Below, piece by piece: positions 23,527 to 35,557 of a DNA stretch of 64,000 nt. Both the position numbers and the translations under genes were made by a program. The notes beneath the pieces were generated by a model. It searched no databases. It was not told the DNA's origin and saw nothing but the letters and a program-made list of their open reading frames with translations. Positions within the stretch are counted from its first letter, which is position 1. Every line of letters begins with the position of its first letter. The DNA comes from Syncephalastrum monosporum B8922 (lineage: Eukaryota > Mucoromycota > Mucoromycetes > Mucorales > Syncephalastraceae): the NCBI GenBank assembly GCA_000697355.1, contig JNEN01001241.1, positions 62,001 to 126,000 on the forward strand, read 5' to 3'.

Positions 23527-24656
23527 TCACCCGGACTGTTTTGTACATGTTCTTTTTCTTTTTCCCTCGATCAATGTAATTTATTTTAGCATGATTTATA
23601 CTGTATGTGTGTTGTGCGTGACCGTGGTGAGCTGATCACTAGTGCATCTTTAACATACGTTTCTGATAAGAAGTTGCAAAAAAAAAGGAAGGCTAATCTA
23701 CGGACAGCACGACTGCTATGAACATTATTCTTATCGGACTAATACTGAGCAAATCGGTGTATCTTATTTATACAGAAGAGTATCGATTTGATATACCATT
23801 GGTTTGTACTATGCTGGCTAGCCTATAGATATCCGTCCCGAAATCAGTTCTCGTAGGCCACATCCCTGTGTTCCTACGTACTTAAAGCGGCCGGGCCTGA
23901 GGTCGTCGATACGCGCCACACTGACTCACCTGTAGCGAAATAATTACTTGAGCCATAGTTGTAATTTTATCTACAAACCCTCACCGGCGGGCGTAGGGCA
24001 GTTATTTGGCGCAACGATTCATGTCTATGGGGTTGTAGCTTCGACAGTGGTGCTGGTCATCGGTGGACTTTCACGCAATGGCATGAACCGCGTCTGCCAA
24101 CAGGAAAAAGAGCGCAAAAAGATCCTGACAGGGATTGACGTCAGGCGTCAGGCATTCTTCGCATTTCTAATAACCCGTCGCCTTATTTTGCTATCATGGG
24201 ATCCACGCTTACTGATTGGAAAAAGAGTCCGTTTTTAAAGGATATTGCTGTCATATGTGTTATGTGGAAGTATCTTGCGTCTTATCTGCCTTCTCTGTAT
24301 CTCGTTAAATGGCACTCGTAAAATAAGAGTAAAGGCTTATGCAATTTCGCTCATGTCAGTCGAAACAGACGATAAGAGAGCAAGATGCTGGTTGCGTACT
24401 GATATAAAAAGGGACATAAACAGTGCACTATATAACCTGATAGCAGGACAGCGAAAACTTTGCTTGAATGGGCAAGATTCGACACCTGCATCGCGTGCGG
24501 GAATCAAAGTGTACTGTAAATAAAATTGAGCAAACCCCTTGTAAAAAATATGTGTACAAGATGAGAACGGTACTATTTATACTAGTCATGTGCGCTGTAT
24601 TGTGCGGGATGATGATGGGATATATACAAATGAAATAACGTTCATACTTGGCTGGA
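23527..24656. other. Convergent intergenic region holding a repeat copy
   Basis: Space between the convergent permease and P-loop kinase genes. It contains copy 1 of a dispersed repeat (entered separately). Outside it I see only AT-rich sequence with no gene. Confidence 0.6.
23818..24145 (+). repeat. Dispersed degenerate repeat, copy 1
   Basis: Three blocks in the same order as at 37387-38050. Block A starts ctagcct and includes ccgaaatcagttctcgt (23838-23854). Block B is the GC-rich stretch agcggccgggcctgaggtcg (from about 23886). Block C is aaccgcgtctgccaa followed by an A/G-rich run (about 24085-24120), and ends near a TGACGTCA palindrome (about 24135). No transposase, reverse transcriptase or clean terminal repeat is visible; it may be a remnant of a non-autonomous element or solo LTR. 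Confidence 0.55.
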
Positions 24657-26318
24657 TCAAAAACGCGATGCGGTTTTGAGACTAGTTTGACACGTGTGGA
24701 TAGCAGTCCCTGAAGAAGCATGTTGGTCCTGGTCGCTCGCCTCTTCGTCTGCGTCCTCCTCTTCACCGGGACTGCACGACGCTTGCTCTTGACCACTCCC
24801 ACAACTCTCGGCGGCTGCAATTTCGGACGCCCGCGTCGGCCGCCGTCGGGATCGCATGGACTAGAGGGTGAAAGTCAAATCGCACTACTCATAAGCTTAT
24901 AAGGGTTTTTCTTTTGGCTTACACTTTGACGTATGCGCCGCAGCATCTGTTTAGAGCTCCATGTGGCTTCGTACACCTTTGCATATTCCTCATGCAGGAT
25001 GAATAGTTTTCCTGTAGCGTGATCCACCAGGCTGGATGCGCCCTCTCTCTGTAACCGGGACATGACGTTCACCTTTAAGTGACAAAGGGTCAGAATTCCT
25101 CAAGGCCATATCATCGCTTTAATTTTGTCTTACCACTGTGGTGTGGAGAATGGCCAGACTTCGGTCGACGTTGGTATTATCTACAGTAGGTATCTTTTTC
25201 CGCATGGTCAGCAGGATATCGTTTGGAACCAAGCGTACAAAGAACGCACCAGATATTGATTGGCTTGTTGGCAAAGATGAGATTGTATAAGGCGGATATT
25301 GTCAAAGTATTTGATGTATTTGTTGGCTCTCGGTGCGACAGTCATGTACTTGGCTCGAATCGCAAAGCGTTCGGAATGCTTGTGCTATTGAGCTCGTGAG
25401 CAGTGATTTTCATCACCCTATCCCAGCTTACCTCATTACTGATGTAGATGATCAGAGGGATACAATTAGGGTGTTTCTTGGCCAGTTTCCGTATATTATC
25501 TACCGAAAGAGCAACACCCTAATAAACTCCATGTATCAGGTACAACAAATATAACAAAGCCGTGTCCTTGCATTTACCTCAATAACCAGACTTTCTTTCC
25601 GTTCATCAAATGCAGTAAGCATCTTGTCAAGCGTGTCAAACATCAATTGGCTCTGAGCTTCATAGCCTGCAATGGTCGCATTCTCCGTCTCGAGATCTTC
25701 GCCAGCGTGGTAAGAAGAAGCCCACAGCAGATTGGACTTCTTGTCAGTATCGAAACTGCGCAAAAGGCTCCTCAGGTGGTCGGTGGACAAGACGGTGGTG
25801 ATCCCGATTCTATATATGTACATGGTAAGGTATTATCTATAAGAAAAGCCCTCCCGAGGAAACGTACCTTCGTGCGAGAAGACTCGCAAGGGTGGATTTA
25901 CCACAGCCTGACGTTCCTCCCAGAATAATACACACGGACTTGTTGCGGTGGACGATTCCCCAGGCAACGCGGAGATCGGTGAGCGGGTTTGTGTAGTGGA
26001 AAGGCAACAGTGCCTCCCGGAGACGCCTCAGGAATTCATCGAGATCAATCACCGATCGCTCGTCTGTGGCTGTTTCTTGTTCAAGAAAAAGTTGCACCCT
26101 TTGCAATCGCTCGTCTGCTAAGGTATAGAAGAGAAGGGAAAAGGTCGATTCGTCATTATTATGCAATGGCATGGTGTGGATTCAGACTGTGTTTTACCTA
26201 GAATCGACTGGGTATGAGAGTATTTGATACCGATAAAGGTCAGCATGAGCTGAATATGATAGCGGGTGCAGTTCTTGGGCGGTCCATTGGCATCGGTTTG
26301 GACGAGAATGGACTTCAT
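24657..26318 (-). CDS. P-loop kinase, 2-phosphoglycerate kinase / LPA1-like
   Basis: Predicted cytosolic P-loop kinase related to archaeal 2-phosphoglycerate kinase and plant LPA1, a protein affecting phytic acid level. Exons (minus): 26318-26198, 26117-25868, 25809-25578, 25518-25432, 25384-25250, 25193-25134, 25072-24923 and 24860-24657, giving 412 aa. Walker A is [10 protein letters not shown] (residues ~107-116). It is followed by [14 protein letters not shown], the family's base-recognition strand, then LVIEGVAL (Walker B-like), and the late signature [12 protein letters not shown]. The C-terminus is a Glu/Asp/Ser-rich tail. The intron 25249-25194 was placed at acceptor gaaaaag because only that one keeps frame. 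True substrate in fungi is unknown; 2-phosphoglycerate or an inositol phosphate are both possible. Confidence 0.82.
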
Positions 26319-26953
26319 GAAGGTGCCCTCTTGTATGAGCAGGTGAAGACAAAGAGAAAGCTGTTCAAGCTATTCATTTGACGTTCGCGTGATCTGATTG
26401 GCCACAGCTGGACGTGTTTGAGACATACATGTGTGACAACTCGATTCATCATAACCGATACCAAAGAGGAAATCAGTGTGTGTTTGGGCGTCTTAGTTTT
26501 AGATTATTTTTTTCTCCTTGATAAACCATGAAGGCATGATAACAACAGAGAACTGATACAGTAAACACGACGTACATATATGGATATAAAGAGCGACGAC
26601 CGACCAACGGATCTGGTATTTAAAGTAATACAATGCCGTAAGCGACCGGTGGATTTCTCATCCTGGGCCAATCGGACGGGAGCATCTGCACGATACCATT
26701 ACCTGTCAACGAGAACTAAAACTTTATACAGGCCGCCGTCCTGCCTTATACTGAAGGCACCTTGAGCCTTTGAAACAAAAATTCCCTTATACTGAAATCA
26801 AGGGCCTATCTATGGTGCGTCCCCAAGCCCGTAGACGCAGGCGAGGTTCCCACGAAAGGGGAAGAGTATAAAGAGTTCAAGCAAGGCCTCCTTTTCGGCC
26901 TGTATCTCTTTTTTCCTCTTTTTTCATTTTTAGTTCCAGATCATCCACTCACC
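26319..26953. promoter_or_regulatory. Divergent promoter, P-loop kinase / GABA transaminase
   Basis: A TATA box (TATAAA, 26867-26872) lies 87 bp before the GABA transaminase ATG, followed by a strongly CT-rich leader (about 26888-26935), the pattern of a well-expressed fungal gene. The part nearer the kinase gene shows no obvious motif. Confidence 0.65.
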
Positions 26954-28645
26954 ATGCTTACCGCCAAGCTTTCGCCTGTCGTGCGACCTCGTCTTACCCG
27001 CACCGTAGCCGCCGCTGCCGCTATGACCACTCGACGGCGTGCTTTCGCCTCCCCTGCTGTTTCCTCGGCAGACCTTGACGCGCCTGAACCTTACTTCCCC
27101 GATGAGCCGCGTCGCCCTCACATGGTCACCTCTGTTCCCGGCCCGGAAACCAAGAAAATGCTGGATCGCCTGGACAAATACCAAGATACCCGATCAGTCT
27201 TTTTCGTCGCAGGTACAGTAGGCGATATTTGCTTTGTTTCAAAACATCAAATTCATTTATTCCTCTCAGATTTTGAAAAGTCCAAGGGCAACTATATCGT
27301 GGACGCCGACGGCAACACGATGCTCGACGTCTTTGCTCAGATTGCATCGATGCCGATCGGCTACAACAACCCTGCTTTCTTGAACCTTGCCAAGGAACCC
27401 GCTTTCCAGACCGCCCTCGCCAACCGGTACGCGTGTGCTTTTTCCACCATGTGATATCATTGTTTTTTCTCACTTCTCTCAAGGGCTGCTCTCGGCGTGA
27501 ATCCTAATAAGGACTGGATCCAATCGGTAGAAGATGCTTTCATGCGTGTCGCTCCGAAGGGAATGGACAATGTATTCACCGTCATGTGTGGCTCGTGCGC
27601 AAACGAAAACGCGTTCAAGACCGCGTTCATGTACAACGCCAGCAAGCGGCGCGGCCACGCCAGCTTCTCACCCGAGGAGCTCTCGTCGTGCATGAGCAAT
27701 CAAGCGCCCGGCTCGCCCGACATGGCTATTCTCAGTTTCACGCAGGCTTTCCATGGCCGCCTGTTTGGTTCCCTCACCGCCACCGGCAGTAAGGCTCTCC
27801 ACAAGGTCGACATCCCCGCTTTTGATTGGCCCAAGGCTGTATTCCCTAAACGCAAATACCCCCTTCACGAAAATGAAGCCTATAACGCGCAGGTCGAGCA
27901 GGCCTCGCTCCAGAACGTCGAGGAGATCATTACAACCTCAAAGAAGCCTATTGCGGCGCTGATCGTTGAACCTATCCAAGCCGAGGGTGGTGACAACCAC
28001 GGTATGTATTTCACCGTTATGTCATTCGGGATTTGGAGCATGCTGACATGAAAAATACGCGTCTGTTTATTTATAGCCTCACCGGCATTTTTCCGCCAGC
28101 TGCAAAAGATCTGCCAAAAGCATGACGTACTGTTCATTGTGGATGAAGTACAAACCGGCGTAGGCGCGAGCGGCACCTTTTGGGCCCACGAGGCCTGGGG
28201 TCTGCCTACCTCGCCCGACATGGTGACCTTTTCCAAGAAATTCCAAGCCGCCGGCTTCTATACCAGCTCGCGTCTGCGTCCATCGCAGCCCTACCGGCTC
28301 TACAACACCTGGATGGGTGACCCGGTGCGTGCGATGCAGGCCGCCGCCATTGTCAAGGAAATTGAGGACAAGAACCTCTTACAGAACGTGCGCCAGGTCG
28401 GCAGCTACCTCACTCAGGAGCTCGAGTCCCTTCAAAAAATCAAGGGTGTCCGAGGCCAGGGCACCATGATTGCATTCGATCTGGACAGTGCTCAACAACG
28501 CGACAAGCTCGTCCACGATATGCGCCAACTTGGCGTCAATATGGGCGGCTGCGGCGAACAGACTGTGCGTCTGAGACCCATGCTGACCTTCCAGAAGCAC
28601 CACGCTGATGTTCTTCTCGAAACCCTCAACGCCGCTCTGCAGTGA
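26954..28645 (+). CDS. UGA1: 4-aminobutyrate aminotransferase (GABA transaminase)
   Basis: PLP enzyme turning GABA and 2-oxoglutarate into succinic semialdehyde and glutamate. Exons 26954-27212, 27270-27426, 27484-28001 and 28077-28645 give 500 aa. The first ~35 residues are Arg/Ala/Thr-rich with no acids, which looks like a mitochondrial presequence, as in animal GABA-T (yeast Uga1 is cytosolic). Class III aminotransferase features are intact: GSCANENAFK, the HGRLFGSLTATGSK segment, IVEPIQAEGGDNH, LFIVDEVQTGVG (PLP-ring Asp) and TFSKK (~362-366), whose lysine pair includes the Schiff-base residue. The Cys-x-x-Asn motif CANEN matches the Fe-S/structural cysteine region of GABA-T. All splice phases agree. 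Confidence 0.94.
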
Positions 28646-29262
28646 AAAGACAGAAAAGTAAACACCGCTCGTTCCCCGCGTCGTAGAGTGCGCTTTGTGG
28701 AACTCTTTTTATTTACGCCACCATTCCGCCATTTGACCCGACCTACTGTATACATACATCCATTATATCTTAGTAGTCCGCGTAAAGTCATCAGTGATTC
28801 CGCTTTAAACCCCCAAAAATAAGAGCTTCTCTTTCTACTCGCACACATGTCGGTCCCTGGACAGCTGTGTAAATTGAGATCCATATAGGATAATGGCATA
28901 TCATATAGGGTAAATGAGTATCTGAAAATCATGCTATTTTTCCCACGGATTTCTATCTTTCGCCCAATCAGAATATGCTTAACCCGCGGAATGGATCCAT
29001 CATGATTAATACGGTATCCAAATACTACGGTATATAGCCTGGTGCAATGTGGGGTCTTCTTCTGATATGACTCGGTTCGAGAAAGCATTTCCTGCACGAG
29101 ATCAAATCTCTTCATTATTCAAGGACGAGTTTGCAAATGGAAAATGGCATAATAATAATTGAGAACTGTATTTTTTGGGCATAATGCATGGCTATAAGAA
29201 TTACATGAATGGTTACTACAGGAAAAGGAAAAACAACTATATACAAATGAAATGAATGGGCG
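28646..29262. other. Convergent intergenic, no gene seen
   Basis: Lies between the 3' ends of GABA transaminase and the twin-repeat regulator. AT-rich, presumably holding both transcript ends. Confidence 0.6.
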
Positions 29263-31357
29263 TCAAAAGAGGGGACTCATGAGATGCACAGCATCCTCAG
29301 ATACAAAATCAGAAGGCAAGAGCAAGTTCTCGTCTTCCATCTTGACCACCAGGTCGTCTTGTTGTACTGCGCTCGATGGCAAGGAAGGCGATGTCAGTAC
29401 CGGGTCATAGAGACGGGTGGTCTTTGTATCCGCTGTATCGAAGGTAGAGAACATGTCGTTGGTGGGAGGCAGCATAAAGGAATCGTACAAAAAGTCGGTG
29501 TCTGAGATATCAAAGAAGGCGGACGTGGCTGGTGGGCTGGGTGTGCAGGCAGACGAATTGGTCGTGCTTGACTCGTCACACGACGAGCGATCGCACAACG
29601 CCAACGTAGGGGAATAAGGAGGCGATACCATCATGCCTTCGTCGGCGGGAATCGTGATAGCGGCAAAGTCGGTACTTTCGTCGTCGTCTTCGGTGACATT
29701 CACATCCTCCTCTTCATTATCCTCGTCATTTTCCTGCGCTGTCAGCGAGAAGCAATCGGCGAAATCGAGCGTCACGGTTGTGCCGCTCGTGCAGGACTCG
29801 GTGCTGACTTTTTTGACCGGGTTGCCCATCTGCTCGTACCACGCATTCTGGGCTGACAAGGCCGAGGCCGTCAGGGGCACGGCAATCACGTTCCGGTTGG
29901 CTTGTGCAATCACTTGCGGAGGCACAGCGGGCGTGGGCTGCCGTCTCTTGCGCGGTGGTAGGGACGGCATGAACTTGGTCCGATACAGGTCCAGTGCGCG
30001 TTGCAGCAGATTCTTCTTGCCTGCCAGGTGACGTTGGTTCAACCAAGCCTAAGGAACAAACAGAAAAGAGTTGAGTGATTCCTTGTTTTTTATCGCCTCC
30101 TAGTTTGTTCGCCCTTACCAGTTTCCAGCCCAACTCGTTACATAATGACTCCTCTGTCCATCGCGCGTGGCCGCTCGCATACTGGTTATCACCCATTGCG
30201 CGGGGGAAAACGCAGTTAGTGCGTCGGAAATCGGCTGGAATCACTTCGAGGTTCACACACTCGACATTGATTTTGATACGGAAACGACTGCCACCTTCTT
30301 CCATAGCGATTGTCTTGGGGTGGCTTGCCGGTCGCACGATCTCGGCTGCCAAGTTACAGGTCAAACCCTGAGCACGGTCCTGTGCCGACTCCTCGCTCGC
30401 CTGGCCTTCCCGGTTCTTGCGCTTACGCAACGTACCCTTCTTAAGCTTCTCCTGCCTTGCCACACGCCGGGATCGCATCGAGGGATACCGGTTTCGGTAC
30501 GAGTCGACCGCACGCTGGATCAGACCGCGTTTGCCTGAGATCTCGGAAGCGTTCAGCCACGCCAACTTCCAGCCGAGCACGTTGCATTCGGTCTCGTACG
30601 CCCAGCGGTTGCCCTTGTAGTCTTCCTTGGGCAGATTGGCGCGGGGATACACCTTTTGGAAAGAAAAAAATTTGCTCTTAGTCAACTGCACGATCCCACT
30701 AACCCCGACTTGCCCCATATAGACGCGGGGTAGCCGAATAAAGCTTTAGCCGACCCAGTCGCCTTTCGTTTGGAAAGCGTTTCCCGGATCGACCAAAGCG
30801 GAGAAACAATTACTTACACAATTGTCGTTCTTGAACTTGCTGTCGATGGTGTCAAGTGAGACGGTATGCAAATCAGTACGGATGGTATATCGCTTCAGTG
30901 TCCGGTTATGGGAGTAAACAAACGAGACCCATTCGACGCCATCTCGCATCTCCGCCACAGGCTCATGCGCTGTCGACGCGTCCTTGTATTCAGGCGTGGC
31001 TGGCGCCGAAGCCTCTTGCATGTGCGTGTCACTTTGGCTATCGCTGCTGGGGGTGCTGGCAGTGTTGCTAGCGCTACTACTACCACCGGTGCTGCTGTTG
31101 TCGCTTGACGCCGGCGTCATCGCGGACATCAGCGCGCTGGCGACATCGGTAGCATACGAGGGCTCGCGGCAATTTTCGATTTTGACATCTGCAGTTGTAT
31201 CTGTCTTACGTCTCTTGACTCGGTTGATAGTGTCTTCAATAGCGTGAATTTGGTCGGGAGTGAGTTGATCGAGGAAGGATTCGGCTTTGATGGGCATATT
31301 GAAGAGGTTGGCAAGGAGCGATTTGACAGGCGAGTCGGTTCTGGTGGTGGCGTCCAT
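29263..31357 (-). CDS. Twin-repeat putative regulator (DUF8032-like)
   Basis: Probable nuclear regulator common in early-diverging fungi; function not established. Exons (minus): 31357-30818, 30652-30119 and 30048-29263, giving 619 aa. After a Ser/Thr-rich start the protein has two copies of one module. Copy 1 (~145-270) reads VEWVSFVYSHNRTLKRYTIR, then NCVYPRAN, GNRWAYETECNVLGWKLAWLN and RGLIQRAVDSYRNRYP. Copy 2 (~295-395) has RFRIKINVECVNLEVIP, NCVFPRAM, ARWTEESLCNELGWKLAWLN and KNLLQRALDLYRTKF. Basic stretches follow each copy (SMRSRRVARQEKLKKG; PPRKRRQ) and would serve as nuclear localisation signals. The last ~200 residues are acidic, Ser/Thr-rich and Phe/Asp-dotted, like a transactivation region. 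I recall the module as a fungal domain of unknown function, so the family label is tentative. Confidence 0.75.
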
Positions 31358-32145
31358 GCGAATAAAATGTGTATGTGTATGTATACAAAGAGAATAACAG
31401 AAATAGGTAAAGAGTGGGGAGTACAGCAAGCGGGGTGTATAAAGAGTGTATGTTTAGAGCCTTGCTGTGTATGGGCGGTTGTATATTATATGAAACTGAG
31501 GAAGCATGCAAACAGTGTGGCCCAAATGATAGACGCAGGTTTTGGGAAGAAGAGTGTGTTCGGAAAAATAGAGAGAAAACAAGAAGTAAAGAGATACGGC
31601 AAAGATGTTCAAGCGGGCCGGGAGTTAAAATCAGTTTCGCGACAACCACCGATGACGGGATCTGTGTGACGGGTAAGATGCAAGTGGTTTACTTTACGCC
31701 ACGATACGCCCTCCTTCCTACTATCACTCCCCACAAAAAAGTAATGATGCACTGTTGATCGACTTGCCTGCTTATGTATGCCGCTGGTCGCATTCTCCTT
31801 GCTGCACTCAGTCGACCTGTGCAAATCCAGCAATACGTTCCGTCAACTGCCGAAATATTCGTTACCTAATTTGTGGCTCCGCAAAATTCAGGAACAACGG
31901 TGGTTCCGATGGAAACGCTTCACGGGCCCCCCTCCTGCTTTTTTCCACTCACCCACTCAGCTGCTGCTATCGTCTAAGCGGAGTCCGACCCCGCCTTATA
32001 ATTCTTCTTCCTCGTTCTTCAGTGCCGTGCTTGCGTTTTTGCTGATCCCCTCCTAACGCCAAAATAATTTTCCACGGATGCGCTTCATCGTTTAGACGAA
32101 CATACCTTATTCTTTGGCGGTGGCATGCGTTTAAGACATGGATAG

Positions 32146-32164
32146 CTTTGTGTCATTCACAAAG
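32146..32164. promoter_or_regulatory. Dyad CTTTGTG-tcatt-CACAAAG
   Basis: Perfect 7-bp inverted repeat with a 5-bp spacer. CTTTGT/ACAAAG is the core recognised by HMG-box (Sox/MATA-type) factors, so a paired HMG site is possible; it could also be chance. Confidence 0.4.
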
Positions 32165-32172
32165 CAGTCTGC

Positions 32173-32250
32173 CACGTGCGGGGTTTTGCCACGTGGGACT
32201 TATGGTCTTAAGCTCATGTCCCGCCCTCACACCACTCCTTCCTCACGTGA
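32173..32250. promoter_or_regulatory. Cluster of three CACGTG E-boxes
   Basis: CACGTG occurs at 32173-32178, 32190-32195 (within CCACGTGG) and 32244-32249 (within TCACGTGA). Three copies in 78 bp is far above the one per ~4 kb expected by chance. CACGTG is the core of bHLH/bHLH-Zip sites, and the third has the extended Cbf1-type form. It lies ~820-890 bp upstream of the twin-repeat gene. Confidence 0.5.
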
Positions 32251-33597
32251 AATCAGCTAAGCAACATCCATCAGACCTCTTCCCAAATGATCTTGACCTC
32301 TGTCATATTCAGGACGCAAAAGCTCAAGCGCAAAAATAAAAAATATCTACTCCGAGAAACCCGCCTTTTCGGAATGACTACCCCTCTTTGTTGGCCACTG
32401 GTCGTACCGTTGGGCTCATCTATTGTTGCACGAATGGGTCGAGACTTAATATTTTTGTTCGATGATGTTCTTGAAGCATGTGCCTCCACCAGTGGTATGG
32501 AATTTCTTTTGTTGGGTTTCGAAACAGCTTCTCAACCGTCCCTTTTTTTTTGTTCGCTTCTGACGACACCGGTGGCAGCCTTTGTAAGAAAAGAAAAAAA
32601 AGATGAAACCGTTTTGCCATGTTCTACTTTATCCAAATGGGCGAACACGAGAGCGACGCTAAAAACGAGAAACACGGAAAAAGAAAACCGTTTTTACAAA
32701 AAGAGAAATAACGGTTATTAGGCGTTTGCACCGTGTCCCTATCGAGACTATGAAAAGCCACGGGTTTGCTCGTACGATCTTATTACAGAAGCAGTATCTC
32801 CTCTCTCCGCTAACTTAACCACTGTTTAGTTTTAGATTTTATTTAAAAAAGGAAGATTAGGATCCGAAGGCAAGATAATACTTATGAGTATGAGGAGCGA
32901 ATCGAAATGTCCGGTCAGTCGGTCCGTGCACTCGATGGTGAAAAGGATAAACTGTTCCCGTTTTCCCGCAATGCCGAATTCTGGATGATCCTTGAGTATA
33001 GCAATTTTCCATCGTAGTTCCATGTGGTCCGAAAAGACACAACGAACAGGTTAAAGTCTTGAAAGTTTAAGCATTGTCATTTAAGTGTAAGATGTTTACA
33101 AGTATGCAGTGGCGGACGGCAGCTAATACGAATTATACAAATAAAAAAAATTTTTTTTTCTGCAGGAGGATGAATGTTTAAGCCGAAAGGAAAAAGACTC
33201 AGACTGCCTCACCCCTCGTTCGTCCACGCAAATCAAACCAGCTCTATCCGCTTCTCGGTACTAGCACGTCCGCGTTATGCTTCAAAGACGTCTAACATAA
33301 CACTCTACAGTCTTGCAGGAATAATGAAGCTCTGCTTGGAGAAAGTAAATTCTGCTCGTGAAACAAGTATTTCAGTTTTTAACACGCGCGTGTCGCACGA
33401 ACAAGTATGAGCTTTTGGTAAGCAGGAACAGTGACGGGAGAATTTCATGCAGAGAGGAACATGAGTTTGTCGGCTACACCCGGTTAGAAGCCGGATGAAT
33501 AATAAAAAGAAAACCGTGCAGATAGATGCACTAAAATTTTTTCGTTTTCATCTTTTATCGTCGAAAACGGATATCGTCCTTGACTACCCTACATCAT

Positions 33598-34361
33598 TTA
33601 CAGATCATACTCGTCGTCCGAGTCATCATCAAAGCGCCTTCGGTTATACTATACAAATATAAGGTGCAAGCGCAAAAAAAGAGGAGGTTGAGTTGATAAT
33701 AGGAAACAAATAAGTATCATTTGTACGTACGACAATGCGAGTCTGCGACGCGCTCGGCTCCTGCTGGTTGATCTGGCCAAGCAGATCGATGAGCTGCTGT
33801 TCGGAGACCTTGTTTCGCAGCTGGTTGCTTTGGGCCAGGCGAATCAAGAGATCTTCCACGGCACGCGCTTTTTCCGCCTTGACCATATTGATGCGTGCGA
33901 CTAGATACCCATAGTGTTATTTGCTTGGAGACTACATTGAATTTATTAATTCTGTACTTACGACGCTCGCGAGCGCTGTTATCCAGAATTTGATACAACT
34001 GTGACACGTGTAAACAAACTTTCCAAACGTAAAGAGCACTCAACTTACCATGGTTCTGCGCATTTCTTCCATTTGGCTGTTTCCATTGGCTTAGTTGAGC
34101 GAATCGTCATGACAAACAAAACAAAGCAAAAGCAAAGCCTACCGTTTCTTGTCTTCATCTTCGCCCCCGGATGGCGAGCCGCCGCCGGCAGGCATAGGCG
34201 AACCTCCTCCACTGAAGCCACCCTAATAACGAATTACTGTGTCAGATGACACAAAAACGACAATCAATAACGGAATGTGCATCTACTTGAGGTTGACCGG
34301 AGCGAGATTGGAGCTCTGCCATGCGCTTGGCTCGGATCGCTTGAAGTTCGTCGTCCTCCAT
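33598..34361 (-). CDS. PDCD5: PDCD5 family DNA-binding protein
   Basis: Small helical protein of the PDCD5/TFAR19 family, found from archaea to man; the yeast homologue is Ymr074c. Exons (minus): 34361-34287, 34222-34143, 34076-34049, 33998-33962, 33900-33731 and 33648-33598, giving 146 aa. Features: start MEDDELQAIRAKRMAELQ, a Gly/Ser/Pro-rich insert (~26-52), then the core helix bundle with MRRTMLYQILDNSARERL, VEDLLIRLAQSNQLRNKVSE and QLIDLLGQI, and an acidic C-terminus FDDDSDDEYDL that is nearly invariant in the family. Two exons are only 28 and 37 nt, yet phases match exactly. Proposed roles elsewhere include chaperonin and Tip60 interaction; none can be checked here. Confidence 0.93.
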
Positions 34362-35557
34362 CTTTGAACAGGAAACACTGCAGACTTCACGTCGAAATTT
34401 TAGGAGACTCAGAAAAAATTGCCCACGAAGCGCGTGGAATACCGACGATCTTGCATAAAAAGAAGCATGCGTCCTACTCAGATATAGTGAGTGTATGTCT
34501 GTGCAATTCTCGACCTGCTTCCTGCTTCCTGCTTCCGGACTTAGCCCTACCAGTGGATAACTCCTGTAGATCCATTTCTACAGAGACCGTATAAACTTGG
34601 GTGAAGTCTACCTTTGAAGGACCAGTTAGCGATGTCCCGCGTCGCTCCTTCCACTAACCCTTGAAATTCTGCTGGTACAAAGATGTGACAAGCACTCATG
34701 GAAATCCCCATATTTACTCTCCCCGTGTCTCTCTTTCCCTCTGTCGCCCTTCCTCTTTCATTTCCCTCGGTCTGTTTACATCCTGCGAGCATTAAAAAGC
34801 CCTTTGCGGGACATGCAACGGCGTATTTCAAAGTGCAGTCTGAAAGTTCCAGGCCCTGGACTAATAACCCGAGATTGCGTGTACATGCATGTAGGTTCAT
34901 GTAGCGTGTACAATACGCAGTAGATGCGTCAGTAGTATGTACAGATAGGCCCTCTTATATATCCAGTAGCATTCAGCATACGGATCCAGATTTGATATAT
35001 CCAGAGTACACATTGGCACCCTCATTATCGTCATTAGCAGCGTTCGAAGCTGACTTTACACTTTACCGTTGCAAGTTCAATTGAAGAAACACTTATTTAA
35101 GTTATGAGGCAAGGCATGTCTGTATGCCGACTTTGCGCAACTTATGCAGTGGCGTCCGGAAGCATACTCAGATGCAACTGCTGAGCTACCGGTGGATAGT
35201 ATACTCTTGAGCCCATTCCCGCACGCGAAGTTTATTTATCGGGATTTCTTTCATTCAGTGACACTATATTTTTGTTTATGTGAATGGGGCATTTTAGCGC
35301 ATTCTGGGCGAGATTCTCGATGTGTGGGTGAGAAACCCCTTTAAAAGACGAAGAAACTCTGTGAACCGAACCCAGAAGACAGAAAAAACGAAGATCAAAA
35401 CGTGGCTGGATATATGGAAACTGGTTGGATGCTTAAATACCCTCACGCAATGACAGCATCACAACGATATCGGCGCAAGGAGCGACACTGACTATGGACT
35501 AATCTATTTGCAGAAAAAAAAAAAAAGGAAAAGGATAACAGAGAAAGAGCGAAGCCG
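34362..35557. other. Intergenic, no gene seen
   Basis: 1.2 kb between the divergent PDCD5 and membrane-protein genes. A triplicated CTGCTTC (about 34516-34535) and a TACATGCATGTA-like palindromic stretch near 34882 are the only patterns noted. Confidence 0.55.

Larger units (their letters stand above)
31358..33597. other. Long upstream region of the twin-repeat gene
   Basis: 2.2 kb between the twin-repeat gene (5' end at 31357) and the 3' end of PDCD5, both on the minus strand. It holds a CACGTG cluster and a dyad symmetry (entered separately). Frames here look random and AT-rich, and I see no gene. Confidence 0.6.
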
